Origin: Pedobacter deserti
GTDB taxonomy: Bacteria > Bacteroidota > Bacteroidia > Sphingobacteriales > Sphingobacteriaceae
DNA: 64,000 bases
Direction: 5' to 3'
Assembly: GCF_024436415.1 (NCBI RefSeq)
Contig: NZ_JAFMZQ010000002.1
Location: forward strand, 310,001-374,000
This document shows positions 8,935 to 17,765 of the stretch, piece after piece. The position numbers were made by a program, and so were the translations under genes. Each line of letters starts with the position of its first letter. Positions within the stretch are counted from its first letter, which is position 1. The notes below the pieces were generated by a model that made no database searches, was not told the origin of the DNA, and saw nothing but the letters and a program-made list of their open reading frames with translations.

Positions 8935-8951
8935 GCCACCATTTAAATTAC
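8904..8951. repeat. 12-bp perfect inverted repeat bracketing a promoter
   Basis: GTAATTTAAATG (8904-8915) and its exact reverse complement CATTTAAATTAC (8940-8951) enclose 24 bases that contain the -7 box at 8927-8934. The right arm ends seven bases before the cytochrome c start codon. Arms this long around a promoter look like a dimeric regulator site. Confidence 0.65.
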
Positions 8952-8958
8952 GCCAATA

Positions 8959-9933
8959 ATGAAAAAGTTATTTAGGGTTCTCGCTTATGTTCTGGCTCTC
9001 GCGCTCGTGCTCGTTGGCTGCTTGCTTTGTTATGTTAAATTTGCTTTGCCCAATGTGGGTGAGGCCATAGATCTGAAGGTTGATTCCAGTCCTGAACGGA
9101 TTGAAAGAGGCCGTTATCTTGCCAATCATGTTACCTTGTGTGTGGACTGCCACTCGCAACGCGACTGGTCTAAGTTTGCCGGTCCGCCTGTGTTAACTTC
9201 GCTGGGAAAAGGCGGAGAGAAGTTTGACCACAGCATAGGTTTTCCCGGGTCGGTTTATTCGCCCAATATTACGCCCTTTAACCTGAAGGACTGGACAGAT
9301 GGAGAGCTCTACAGGGTGATTACCACGGGTGTGACCAAAGAGGGCCGGGCACTGATGAATATCATGCCTTATCCTGCATATGGCAGGATGGACAGGGAAG
9401 ACATCTATGCAATCATAGCTTATTTGAGAACACTTCCCGCTCAGTCGTCTACTGTTCCGGAAAGGAAACTGGATTTTCCGTTGAACTTTATTGTGAACAC
9501 CATTCCATCCGAGGCTGTACATCAGAACCGTCCTGCTGAATCAGATACGCCGAAATACGGTGCGTATCTGGTAAGCGCGGCGGCCTGCGTGGATTGTCAC
9601 ACTAAACAGGACAAGGGTGCTAATGTCGAAGGAATGGAGTTTGCCGGAGGAAGGGATTTCGTCATGCCAACCGGCACAGTGTCTTCATCTAACATTACAT
9701 CAGACCGGGCCACCGGAATTGGCAATTGGACCAAAGCACAGTTCATCGCACGCTTCAAATCCCACTCGCCTTCGAATGTGTCGTCGGACGTAGGGAAGGG
9801 GGGCTTTCAGACCGTAATGCCATGGGTAATGTATGCAGGAATGAGGGAGTCGGACCTGGGGGCGATGTATGTCTACCTGAAAACAGTTAAGCCGATCGGT
9901 AACCGTGTAACCCGCTTTACCGAGAAAAAATAA
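8959..9933 (+). CDS. Membrane-anchored dihaem cytochrome c
   Basis: 324 residues. An N-terminal hydrophobic segment (residues about 5-28) exports and probably anchors the protein. Two class I cytochrome c domains follow, with haem sites CVDCH at 61-65 and CVDCH at 210-214. The likely methionine ligand of the first is in NIMPYPAY (about residue 136), that of the second in TVMPWVMY. The architecture resembles cytochrome subunits of periplasmic dehydrogenases, but no dehydrogenase gene is adjacent. It is a plausible client of the CcsBA or Ccm machinery in this window. Its own promoter lies within a 12-bp inverted repeat. The electron partner is unknown. Confidence 0.85.
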   Translation: MKKLFRVLAYVLALALVLVGCLLCYVKFALPNVGEAIDLKVDSSPERIERGRYLANHVTLCVDCHSQRDWSKFAGPPVLTSLGKGGEKFDHSIGFPGSVYSPNITPFNLKDWTDGELYRVITTGVTKEGRALMNIMPYPAYGRMDREDIYAIIAYLRTLPAQSSTVPERKLDFPLNFIVNTIPSEAVHQNRPAESDTPKYGAYLVSAAACVDCHTKQDKGANVEGMEFAGGRDFVMPTGTVSSSNITSDRATGIGNWTKAQFIARFKSHSPSNVSSDVGKGGFQTVMPWVMYAGMRESDLGAMYVYLKTVKPIGNRVTRFTEKK

Positions 9934-9971
9934 CGGATTTTTTCTAACTTCGGCAGCATTAACAAAGATGC

Positions 9972-10700
9972 ATGCGCGCAGTTTTTAAACGGGAATTATT
10001 CAGTTTACTCCACTCGCTGATGGCTTATATCACCATCGGCGTGTTTCTGCTTGCCCTGGGGTTGTTGCTGTGGCTTTTTCCAGATACATCCATATTGGAA
10101 TATGGATATGCAGAGCTAACAGGCTTTTTCAGCCTTTCGCCGTTTTTGCTTATGTTTCTTGCTCCGGCGCTAACGATGCGTTCCTTCGCGGAGGAACGAA
10201 AGGAGGGAACGTATATCTTGCTGGCTACGCGTCCGCTCACCGACTGGCAGATCATTTTTGGGAAATATCTGGCCTGCTTTGTGCTTTTGCTTTTTGCGCT
10301 TGTACCGACATTGGTTTACTTTTATTCTGTTCACCGTCTGGCAATGCCGGAAGGAAATATAGATACTGGTGCTGTAATCGGATCCTATTTCGGGTTGATC
10401 CTTCTTGGCGCGTCTTTTATTGCCGTGGGTGTGTTTGCATCGGCAATGACCAAGAACCAGGCGATAGCTTTTGCTGTGTCAGTTTTTATATGTTTTATTG
10501 CTTATTCCGGACTTCAGGCTGTGAGTGCTGTCTTTGCACTGCGTCATATGGAAAATCTGTTGCTCAGCCTGAGTGTTAACACGCATTTCGAATCGATGTC
10601 GAGAGGTGTGCTGGATACGCGGGATGTGGTCTATTTCTTAAGCTTTATCCTGTTTTTTCTGGGGGGTACCAGGGTGTTACTGGAGGGGCGTAAGTGGTGA
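9972..10700 (+). CDS. gldF: GldF-type ABC-2 permease
   Basis: 242 residues with about six membrane segments. Residues 1-60 hold the first two segments, followed by the cytoplasmic stretch RSFAEERKEGTYILLATRPLTDWQIIFGKYLA that is typical of ABC-2 type permeases. GldF forms the membrane part of the GldAFG transporter with GldA and GldG. The stop codon overlaps the gldG start (GTGGTGA), showing translational coupling. Start ATG at 9972. In Bacteroidetes that do not glide these genes are often retained, so the transported substrate stays unknown. Confidence 0.85.
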   Translation: MRAVFKRELFSLLHSLMAYITIGVFLLALGLLLWLFPDTSILEYGYAELTGFFSLSPFLLMFLAPALTMRSFAEERKEGTYILLATRPLTDWQIIFGKYLACFVLLLFALVPTLVYFYSVHRLAMPEGNIDTGAVIGSYFGLILLGASFIAVGVFASAMTKNQAIAFAVSVFICFIAYSGLQAVSAVFALRHMENLLLSLSVNTHFESMSRGVLDTRDVVYFLSFILFFLGGTRVLLEGRKW

Positions 10701-12376
10701 ACAGATGGTTTAACAGATGGGGTAGATGGCTTATGCTGTCTCTGGTAATTCTTGTGGCTAATGTGGTCTCAAGTTTTGTGTACGCGCGATTCGATCTTAC
10801 GGAGGAGAAAAGATATACGCTTAGTCAGCAAACCCGGTCGCTCGTCGAAAATATAGATAAGCCCGTAGTGATAACGGTTTTTCTGGACGGGGATCTGCCT
10901 TCTGCTTTTAAACGTCTTAGAAATAGTACGAAGGATTTGCTTAAAGACTATCAGGCGTACGGTGGAAGCAGCGTGCAGATCAATTTCGTTGATCCGATAG
11001 CCGATCTTACGGTAGCCATGCAGGATTCGGTCATCAACAGCTTGTATGAAGCGGGTATTGAGCCCACTACCCTTAATATTAAGAATGATGCGGGATTTGC
11101 ACAGAAGACCATTTTTCCGATGGCCCTGATTGAGGCGAATGGCCGACAGATTCCTCTCAAACTGCTTCAAAACCAGGATGCCGTTGGTGGTTATGAGCAT
11201 AACATCAATAGTTCGATTGAGAATCTCGAATATGCATTCACCTCAGCAATCGAGAAAGTTTTGAGCGACGGTCAACTCAGAATTGGGTTTACGGAAGGAA
11301 ATGGCGAACTGAGCGACGCCATGCTCGGCGACGCAATGGAGAGCTTATCGGCTCATCTGGAGGTTGGCAGAGTAGATCTGAACACCATCACAAAAGCTGG
11401 TCTGGATAAACTCAGTGCTCTTATTGTCGCTAAGCCGCAACAGGAATTTACGGAGGCCCAAAAATATAAATTGAATTATTTTGTGATGAGGGGGGGCAGG
11501 GTAGTCTGGTGTATCGATCAGGTGGGTGCCGAACTGGATAGCATGGGAAGGGGGAATGAGCAACTTGCTTTTAACAGGAAGCTGAACCTCGACGACATGC
11601 TCTTTTTATATGGTGCACGGGTGAACTATAATTTAATTGCTGATGCCAATTGTGCTGAAATACCGTTAAGCATGGGCGGGAGGGAAGCGGGAATTCAATT
11701 GGCGCCCTGGGTATATTATCCGCTTCTTATACCTGATACGGCGAGCAGCCTGGTCAGGAATATCGATGCCGTCAGAGCCGAATTCGCAAGTACTGTGGAT
11801 ACGATAGGTGTGAAAGGTATAACTAAACGTACCCTGCTTTGGAGTTCTGCCTTCAATAAAGTATATGATACGCCGCGATTGTTGTCGCTGCAGTCGGTGG
11901 CTGAGCAGCCTGACCCTAAAGATTATTTTAGTGTTCCGAAGCGTGTCGCAGTTCTGCTGGAAGGATCTTTCCCCTCTGTTTTTGCCCACCGTCAGGTACC
12001 TTCAGGTATTCGTGAAACGTATGTCGTGCCTGAACGCAGTAAGGCGACTAAAATGATTGTTATTGGGGATGGGGATATCTTTAAAAATCAGGTAAGCAGC
12101 AGGGACGGATCTGTTTTTCCTTTAGGATTTGACAGATTTACTGGCCGAAATTTTGGCAATAAAGTGCTTTTGTTAAATATTGTAGATTACCTTACGAGTG
12201 ATAATGATCTCTTCTCGCTCCGCAATAAGAATGTCAAAATGAGATTGCTTGACAGGGCAAGGCTTCAAAGCGAGAAAATATTGTGGCAGGCCTTAAATAT
12301 TGGTCTTCCATTACTGATGTTGATATCATTTGCGATTTTTCAACATTACTTGCGTAAGTACAGGTATGCGAGGTAA
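10694..12376 (+). CDS. gldG: GldG, auxiliary subunit of the GldAFG ABC transporter
   Basis: 560 residues. The start is GTG at 10694 or 10697, overlapping the end of gldF. Membrane segments lie at both ends (about 12-32, and about 530-550 with GLPLLMLISFAIFQHY); the large central part is extracytoplasmic and follows the GldG/ABC-2 auxiliary pattern, opening with DLTEEKRYTLSQQTRSLVENIDKPVVITVFL. The length agrees with known GldG proteins. It is the last gene of the gldF-gldG pair and ends 32 bases before dnaN. Confidence 0.88.
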   Translation: MVNRWFNRWGRWLMLSLVILVANVVSSFVYARFDLTEEKRYTLSQQTRSLVENIDKPVVITVFLDGDLPSAFKRLRNSTKDLLKDYQAYGGSSVQINFVDPIADLTVAMQDSVINSLYEAGIEPTTLNIKNDAGFAQKTIFPMALIEANGRQIPLKLLQNQDAVGGYEHNINSSIENLEYAFTSAIEKVLSDGQLRIGFTEGNGELSDAMLGDAMESLSAHLEVGRVDLNTITKAGLDKLSALIVAKPQQEFTEAQKYKLNYFVMRGGRVVWCIDQVGAELDSMGRGNEQLAFNRKLNLDDMLFLYGARVNYNLIADANCAEIPLSMGGREAGIQLAPWVYYPLLIPDTASSLVRNIDAVRAEFASTVDTIGVKGITKRTLLWSSAFNKVYDTPRLLSLQSVAEQPDPKDYFSVPKRVAVLLEGSFPSVFAHRQVPSGIRETYVVPERSKATKMIVIGDGDIFKNQVSSRDGSVFPLGFDRFTGRNFGNKVLLLNIVDYLTSDNDLFSLRNKNVKMRLLDRARLQSEKILWQALNIGLPLLMLISFAIFQHYLRKYRYAR

Positions 12377-12382
12377 TTTTTA

Positions 12383-12390
12383 TATTTTTG
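12383..12390 (+). promoter_or_regulatory. -7 box of dnaN
   Basis: TATTTTTG (TAnnTTTG) lies 18 bases before the dnaN ATG and just after the gldG stop. Confidence 0.5.
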
Positions 12391-12408
12391 AGACAGACTA
12401 AAACAACC

Positions 12409-13533
12409 ATGAGATTCATTGTATCAACATCTACGTTATTAAAACATCTGCAAACGGTGAATGGTGCTTCGAGCACCAGTACGGTTTTGCCAATACTTGA
12501 AAACTTTCTGTTTGAAATAAAGGATGGTAATTTAACAATTTCGGCTACCGACCTGCAGACGAGTATGACAACCTCCCTGGCTGTGGAATCTAAGGAGGAA
12601 GGTAAGGTGGCAGTTCCTTCCAGGATACTGCTTGATACACTTAAGACGCTTCCTGACCAGCCGATCTCTTTTAACATTGATGACAACTCATTTTCTATTG
12701 AAATAAGTGCCGGTGATGGAAAGTATAAATTGAGCGGTGAGAATGGCGATGATTTTCCGAAGATACCGGTTGTTGAAAATGCCTCGTCAGTGAATCTGCC
12801 GGCGTCAGTACTTACTGAGGCGATTACAAAGACCATTTTTGCTGTAAGCAACGATGAATTGAGACCGGCCATGACGGGCGTTTACTGCCAGTTATCTGAT
12901 CAAAATATCACTTTTGTGGCTACCGATGCGCACAAGCTTGTCAGATATCGCCGGAAGGACGGCAAAGCTGATAAGACGTCAGCATTTATTCTGCCTAAGA
13001 AAGCGCTTACCTTACTGAAAGCGGCGCTTCCGTCCAGCGATGTGAATGTTTCCGTGGATTATAATGCAACAAGTGCGTTTTTTAAGTTTGAAAATATTAA
13101 TCTGGTATGTCGTTTAATTGATGAGCGCTATCCGGATTATGAGGCAGTCATTCCTGCTAATAACCCAAATAAACTGGTTATAGACCGTTCCCTGTTTTTA
13201 AATACGCTGCGTCGTGTTGTGATATTTGCGAATAAGACAACGCATCAGGTAAGGTTAAAAATAAACGGCAGTGAGTTAAATATATCTTCGGAAGATCTGG
13301 ATTTCGCAAATGAAGCCCATGAAAGGCTTAGCTGTCAGTATGATGGTGAAGATATGGAAATTGGATTTAATGCCAGATTCCTGATAGAAATGTTAAGTAA
13401 CTTGAGCGGCGATGAAGTGACCCTGGAGCTGTCTACGCCGAACCGCGCTGGGTTGCTTATTCCTCAAACCAATGACGAAAACGAGGATGTGTTGATGCTG
13501 GTAATGCCGGTGATGCTGAATAACTATGGTTAA
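12409..13533 (+). CDS. dnaN: DNA polymerase III beta sliding clamp
   Basis: 374 residues from the ATG giving MRFIVSTSTLLKHLQ; an upstream in-frame TTG at 12388 overlaps the -7 box and is rejected. The protein forms the ring-shaped dimer that tethers polymerase III to DNA. All three clamp domains are present: RFIVSTSTLLKHLQTVNG at the start, LRPAMTGVYCQLSDQNITFVATDAHKL in the middle, and the C-terminal LLIPQTNDENEDVLMLVMPVML. The length matches Bacteroidetes DnaN. There is no dnaA nearby, as is usual in this phylum. Confidence 0.97.
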   Translation: MRFIVSTSTLLKHLQTVNGASSTSTVLPILENFLFEIKDGNLTISATDLQTSMTTSLAVESKEEGKVAVPSRILLDTLKTLPDQPISFNIDDNSFSIEISAGDGKYKLSGENGDDFPKIPVVENASSVNLPASVLTEAITKTIFAVSNDELRPAMTGVYCQLSDQNITFVATDAHKLVRYRRKDGKADKTSAFILPKKALTLLKAALPSSDVNVSVDYNATSAFFKFENINLVCRLIDERYPDYEAVIPANNPNKLVIDRSLFLNTLRRVVIFANKTTHQVRLKINGSELNISSEDLDFANEAHERLSCQYDGEDMEIGFNARFLIEMLSNLSGDEVTLELSTPNRAGLLIPQTNDENEDVLMLVMPVMLNNYG

Positions 13534-13552
13534 TTTATGTTAAAGAATACGT

Positions 13553-13579
13553 AATGGCTTGGTTTTTGACCGAGCCATT
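13553..13579 (+). terminator. Probable terminator after dnaN
   Basis: Stem AATGGCTTGG (13553-13562) with CCGAGCCATT (13570-13579), one T-G pair, 7-base loop. The T-run behind it is weak (GTTATGTTTGG), so termination may be partial. Confidence 0.5.
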
Positions 13580-13589
13580 GTTATGTTTG
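13559..13589 (+). promoter_or_regulatory. -33/-7 promoter of the DUF4397 lipoprotein gene
   Basis: TTG (13559-13561), 20-base spacer, TATGTTTG (13582-13589), then 26 bases to the ATG. It overlaps the dnaN terminator stem. Confidence 0.5.
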
Positions 13590-13615
13590 GTAAACACTTT
13601 AATTAACAAATCAAC

Positions 13616-14287
13616 ATGAAAAGATTATATTTTTTGAGCCTGTTTAGCCTTGTGTTGCTCATGGGTTCTTGTATCAAAGAAGATCCGCCGGAACCTGTTG
13701 GCGAGGCAAAAGTGAGGTTTTTAAATGCTGCTTTGGGCTCTGCGCCTCAGGATATGTACATTAATGGCGGTAAAGTAGCGAATTCTGTAGCTCTTGAATA
13801 TGGTACTTATTCACCATTTACTACAATTCTTTCAGGAGGAAACTTGTATGAGCTTTCATCTGACGGAAAAACAGCTAGCGCAAGCATAGCATACAGCGGT
13901 GTTATTGGTGGCAGTTACACCGTTGTTTTTTTTCAGCTCCTTAAGTCCCAAAGCGACGAATACAGGGCCGGAGTACTGGTGAACGATACAGAGCCGGTTG
14001 CGGGAAAAGCTAAGGTGAGATTTGCGCATCTCAACCGTTATCTGGAGCGTCACGTGAAAATACTTGACGAAAACAATCAGGTTTTGACAGAGGGCAATGG
14101 TTTGGAATTTGCACAGACCTCAAAGTATTTTGTTGTGGAACCGGGAATGAGGTTTACTGCAACTGCAACAGACGTTACCGATTCACCTGTAATTGATCTG
14201 GATTTGCAAGCAGGAAAAAATTATACGGTTTGGCTGGACGGCGAGACGGGTATGCAATTGCGAAGTCATAAAGTGATCGATAATTAG
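13616..14287 (+). CDS. DUF4397 lipoprotein
   Basis: 223 residues. A lipoprotein signal peptide ends in the lipobox LMGSC with Cys19, so the mature protein is membrane-anchored, possibly surface-exposed. The rest matches DUF4397: a KVRFLNAALGSAPQDMYINGGKV repeat unit recurs as KVRFAHLNRYLERHVKILD, consistent with two beta-sandwich-like halves, and it closes with NYTVWLDGETGMQL. The family has no known biochemical role. The gene has its own promoter and a strong terminator and so is probably monocistronic. Confidence 0.8.
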   Translation: MKRLYFLSLFSLVLLMGSCIKEDPPEPVGEAKVRFLNAALGSAPQDMYINGGKVANSVALEYGTYSPFTTILSGGNLYELSSDGKTASASIAYSGVIGGSYTVVFFQLLKSQSDEYRAGVLVNDTEPVAGKAKVRFAHLNRYLERHVKILDENNQVLTEGNGLEFAQTSKYFVVEPGMRFTATATDVTDSPVIDLDLQAGKNYTVWLDGETGMQLRSHKVIDN

Positions 14288-14301
14288 ATTTTCGTGATCT
14301 G

Positions 14302-14343
14302 AAAATAAAAATATCATGGTTATTGCCATGATATTTTTATTTT
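14302..14343. terminator. Strong hairpin terminator after the DUF4397 gene
   Basis: AAAAATATCATGG (14307-14319) pairs perfectly with CCATGATATTTTT (14326-14338) and the pairing extends outward through A/T bases to 14302/14343; 6-base loop, T-rich 3' side. Confidence 0.8.
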
Positions 14344-14362
14344 TGGGCTTAATTTATTCGTC

Positions 14363-15040
14363 TTGGAAGTATTTAATTGGTTAGTAGATTTCCTGTTGCA
14401 TATCGATACGCATCTGGAAGAAATCGTCAGAAATTATCAGCATTGGACGTACGCTATTCTGTTCCTTATTATTTTTGCTGAAACCGGTTTTGTAGTTACA
14501 CCGTTCCTTCCGGGAGACTCGCTGTTATTTGCGATGGGAGCCCTTATTGCAGGAGGAAATACAGGCTTAAGCATCTGGGTTATGATGCTGCTGCTTATTG
14601 CTGCTGCGATACTAGGCAACACTTTAAATTACAAACTCGGTGGATTACTCGGAATTAAAGTTTTTAAAGAAAAGAATCGCATACTGAAGCTGGAGTACTA
14701 TAATCAATCGCACCTTTTCTTTGAGAAGCACGGCGGAAAAGCCATCATCTTTAGCCGCTTCTTGCCGATTTTTAGAACTATAGCACCCTTTGTTGCGGGC
14801 GTTGCAAAGATGCCTTTCGCCAGATTTACGTTTTTCAACATTATAGGAGGAGTGGCCTGGATCGTAAGCTTGCTCATGGCTGGCTATCTGCTTGGTCAGA
14901 TACCCGTAGTGAAAAAGAACTTCGATCTGGTTATCGTTGTAATTGCCGTCGTGACCTTCTTCCCTGCTATTTTTGCTGCCATAAAGGCTAAGCTTAAAAA
15001 GAAGCCGGCTACGGACAACGCAGATATTCCGGTTAGTTAA
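14363..15040 (+). CDS. DedA-family membrane protein (VTT domain)
   Basis: 225 residues from a TTG start (MEVFNWLVDFLL); no better ATG lies nearby. DedA proteins are membrane proteins linked to lipid flipping (undecaprenyl phosphate or phospholipid recycling) and to the proton motive force. The family motifs are clear: FVVTPFLPGDSLLFAMG near residue 50, and KAIIFSRFLPIFRTIAPFVAG near 130, containing the conserved Arg residues. Four to five hydrophobic segments and a basic C-terminus (KAKLKKKP) fit the family. The stop codon overlaps the stop of the convergent minus-strand gene. Confidence 0.88.
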   Translation: MEVFNWLVDFLLHIDTHLEEIVRNYQHWTYAILFLIIFAETGFVVTPFLPGDSLLFAMGALIAGGNTGLSIWVMMLLLIAAAILGNTLNYKLGGLLGIKVFKEKNRILKLEYYNQSHLFFEKHGGKAIIFSRFLPIFRTIAPFVAGVAKMPFARFTFFNIIGGVAWIVSLLMAGYLLGQIPVVKKNFDLVIVVIAVVTFFPAIFAAIKAKLKKKPATDNADIPVS

Positions 15041-15900
15041 AAGTTATTTAGCGTCGGCTGACCTGCATCTACCCATGCGGAATACCAGAAACTTCCGATA
15101 GAGAGCATGGAAGCTCGCATTTGCAGCTCCACCATGTGGTTCATCTCTAGCTCATAGGCTTTGGCATAGGCTTTTGAATATTGCTTTAGCAGCTTGTTGT
15201 TTCTTTTGGAAAAACCGTATTTTTTATGTGCAGGAAAACTCGCGCTTACCTTTGCTTCACTGGACAGGACACATGCAAGAAGTGAATGTGAGTGGGCAAT
15301 GACACGCCAGGCTTCCGTTAATGGATTTTCAATATATTTCGCTCTTCCAACCATGAAATTATAATTGCCTGCGAAAAGTTCCGGCAGCCTGCTTTCCCAG
15401 AAGGCATGAATGCCGACCTGATTGGTGAGTTGGCCGTCGTGATTGCTGCTGGTGTGCAATGGTACGTGTGCGTCTGCAACATAGTGGCCCAGATAAGCAG
15501 AATAGGTGAGTATCTTCATCGAATCACGTTCTTTAAAAGCATCCACCAGTTTATAATAGCTTTTTTCGATCTGCCAGGGTAAAATGCCCTGCTTATGTAA
15601 GGTAGATTGCCCGTATCGCGTAATGGCATCATTCCATTTGCGCGGTATACTGTCGATGTTTTTCTCGTATAGTTCCACGTCAAGATAATGCCTTGGCGCC
15701 TCTGCCGTATCAGCGTATCGCCTTTTATCGGCATCTACGGCATGATCGGAGAGGTAGGATACATTGTTTTTATAAAAGCGGAGCATTCCTGACGGAAGCG
15801 TATATATCGCCTTTCTGTTAATTTCCATATGGGCAAAAAACCCCCAGGAACTGCACAGCATGACAGTAACGACGGCTGTCGCCCAGATGACAAATCTCAT
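15037..15900 (-). CDS. Zinc-dependent phospholipase C / S1-P1 nuclease-like exported protein
   Basis: 287 residues. The N-terminal hydrophobic segment (about 3-20) is a signal peptide. Conserved His/Asp elements of the zinc phospholipase C/P1 nuclease fold are present in order: WGFFAHMEIN (Trp19, His24), DHAVDAD, APRHYLDVE, GHYVADAHVPLHTSSNHDG and HAFWESRLPE. These usually bind three zinc ions. The substrate (phosphodiester in lipid or nucleic acid) cannot be decided from sequence. The start codon overlaps the hscA stop (ATGA), so it is translated together with hscA; the link may be only positional. Confidence 0.7.
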   Translation of the reverse strand: MRFVIWATAVVTVMLCSSWGFFAHMEINRKAIYTLPSGMLRFYKNNVSYLSDHAVDADKRRYADTAEAPRHYLDVELYEKNIDSIPRKWNDAITRYGQSTLHKQGILPWQIEKSYYKLVDAFKERDSMKILTYSAYLGHYVADAHVPLHTSSNHDGQLTNQVGIHAFWESRLPELFAGNYNFMVGRAKYIENPLTEAWRVIAHSHSLLACVLSSEAKVSASFPAHKKYGFSKRNNKLLKQYSKAYAKAYELEMNHMVELQMRASMLSIGSFWYSAWVDAGQPTLNNF

Positions 15901-17753
15901 TCTATACTTTTGCCCTTCATGGCTGAAGATACAGCTATATCCATCACACGTTCGGCAAATGGGCGGGTAAATTCATTGAGCTCATCTGCTTTCTTAAGAA
16001 TATCGTCTTTCTGACCCTGACCTAAAGCCGTTTTTAATGAGAGGATATGGCTTCTTGTATCGGCGATCTCTTCAGGTGAAAGATATTCGCCGTGCTTTTC
16101 TAAAAACCGTTCAGCCGTATAAACAAGTTGTTCTCCTTCGCTTCTTGCTTCTATGAGCATACGCTGGGTGACGTCTGCTTCGGCATGGGTAATGCTATCG
16201 ATCAGCATTTGTTCCACCGTTTCGTCTGTAAGACCATAACTCGGCTTGATGTCAACCTCCTGCTTTACACCCGAACGAAGTTCGATGGCTTGAACCGTTA
16301 AGATCCCGTCGGCATTGAGCAGAAAATTAATATCAACTTTCGGTAAACCTGCAGGCATAGCGGGTATCCCTTTCAAATCAAATTCAGCCAGTTTACGGTT
16401 TTCGTTTACCAGATCACGTTCACCCTGAAAAACCGATATCTTCATGTTTACCTGTCCGTCAACGGACGTCGTGTACTGCCGGCCAGCTTTGGTGGGTACT
16501 TTCGAGTTTCGTGGGATGATCACATCCATAAGTCCGCCAACCGTTTCTATGCCAAGAGACAGCGGCGTAACATCAAGTAAGAGGATATCAGACCGGTTAC
16601 CCGCCAGAATGTCTGCCTGTATGGCTGCCCCGAGCGCAACCACCTCATCGGGGTTTAGCTGATCGTGCGGTTTCTTTTTGAAAAAGCTCTCCACTTCTTG
16701 TCTTACATAAGGCATACGGGTAGATCCTCCAACCAAAACAACCTCATCAATATTTTCAATTTCCCGTTTCGCATCAGCAAGCGCATGTTTGCATGAGGTT
16801 ATCGTTTCAGCAACTTTATCCGCAATCAGGTCTTCAAAGGTTTGTTTGTCAAGCGTACACCAGATATCTCCCAATTGCTCATTAAAAAGATTTTGTGTAG
16901 AAAGCGCCTTTTTAGCGGCTTCAGCCTTGAGTCGAAGCGACTGCATAAGCGCGGTATCCGTTGCGACAACTTCGCTATTTAGTTGATTCTTTTCGATCCA
17001 GTAATGTACGATAGCACGGTCAAAGTCGTCTCCCCCAAGGTAAGTATTCCCATTGGTGGCAAGAACTTCAAATATGCCGTTTTGGATAGACAGTATAGAA
17101 ACGTCGAATGTTCCTCCGCCGAGGTCATATACAGCGATAGTTTTCTGTTCGCTGGGGTCCAGGCCAAGTCCATACGCCAGGCTAGCCGCTGTTGGTTCGT
17201 TAACAATTCTCAAAACATCAAGGCCCGCAAGCTTACCGGCATCCCGGGTGGCTTGACGCTGACTGTCGTTAAAATACGCAGGAACAGTGATCACTGCCCG
17301 GTTCACGGGAGTCTTTAGTGCATGCTCTGCTCTTGCCTTAAGTTCCTTGAGTATTTGAGCAGAAAGCTCTACTGGGGTGTAAAATTTGTCGCCCGCCTTG
17401 ATCCTGACCATGGAGTCAGTTTCATCGTCAATTATTTTGTAGGAAAAAGTATCCTGATGGTCAACAACATCCCGATAAGCTCTTCCCAACAACCGCTTAA
17501 CTGAAAATATCGTATTCGCAGGGTCGGAGACGAGAAATTCTTTAGCCTCATTTCCGACCAGTGCTTCCCCATTTTCATTGAAATGGACAACTGACGGTAC
17601 CAGTACACCCTTCCCGGTATCATTGATCACCTGGGGTTTTTTTTCGGGGTTGATGAAGGCTACCAGACTGTTGGTTGTTCCCAGATCAATTCCAACGATA
17701 ATCTCTTCCTGCTGTATAGAGCCTGTTGCCAGGTTAATGGATATCTTTGCCAT
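15897..17753 (-). CDS. hscA: Hsp70-type Fe-S assembly chaperone HscA
   Basis: 618 residues. A cytoplasmic Hsp70 whose opening (MAKISINLATGSIQQEEIIVGIDLGTTNSLVAF) is the HscA rather than DnaK pattern; HscA helps transfer Fe-S clusters from the IscU scaffold. ATPase signatures: IDLGTTNS near residue 21, VYDLGGGTFDVSIL near 200, VVLVGGSTRMPYVR near 340; the substrate-binding domain follows from about 390 and the C-terminal lid is short. The fdx and iscX genes of the same pathway are 12 kb away, and no hscB or iscU is present here. A -7 box lies four bases before the ATG. Confidence 0.9.
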   Translation of the reverse strand: MAKISINLATGSIQQEEIIVGIDLGTTNSLVAFINPEKKPQVINDTGKGVLVPSVVHFNENGEALVGNEAKEFLVSDPANTIFSVKRLLGRAYRDVVDHQDTFSYKIIDDETDSMVRIKAGDKFYTPVELSAQILKELKARAEHALKTPVNRAVITVPAYFNDSQRQATRDAGKLAGLDVLRIVNEPTAASLAYGLGLDPSEQKTIAVYDLGGGTFDVSILSIQNGIFEVLATNGNTYLGGDDFDRAIVHYWIEKNQLNSEVVATDTALMQSLRLKAEAAKKALSTQNLFNEQLGDIWCTLDKQTFEDLIADKVAETITSCKHALADAKREIENIDEVVLVGGSTRMPYVRQEVESFFKKKPHDQLNPDEVVALGAAIQADILAGNRSDILLLDVTPLSLGIETVGGLMDVIIPRNSKVPTKAGRQYTTSVDGQVNMKISVFQGERDLVNENRKLAEFDLKGIPAMPAGLPKVDINFLLNADGILTVQAIELRSGVKQEVDIKPSYGLTDETVEQMLIDSITHAEADVTQRMLIEARSEGEQLVYTAERFLEKHGEYLSPEEIADTRSHILSLKTALGQGQKDDILKKADELNEFTRPFAERVMDIAVSSAMKGKSIE

Positions 17754-17757
17754 AGGG

Positions 17758-17765
17758 CAAATTTA
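17758..17765 (-). promoter_or_regulatory. -7 box four bases before the hscA start
   Basis: On the minus strand TAAATTTG is followed by CCCT and ATG. It overlaps the stop codon of the upstream DUF3810 gene, so hscA could be transcribed independently as a leaderless mRNA as well as by read-through. No -33 match is seen. Confidence 0.4.

Noticed and set aside
12234..12872. Long antisense frame of 212 codons opposite gldG/dnaN
   Set aside because: It lies wholly opposite conserved coding sequence, has no family resemblance, and its composition mirrors the sense codons.
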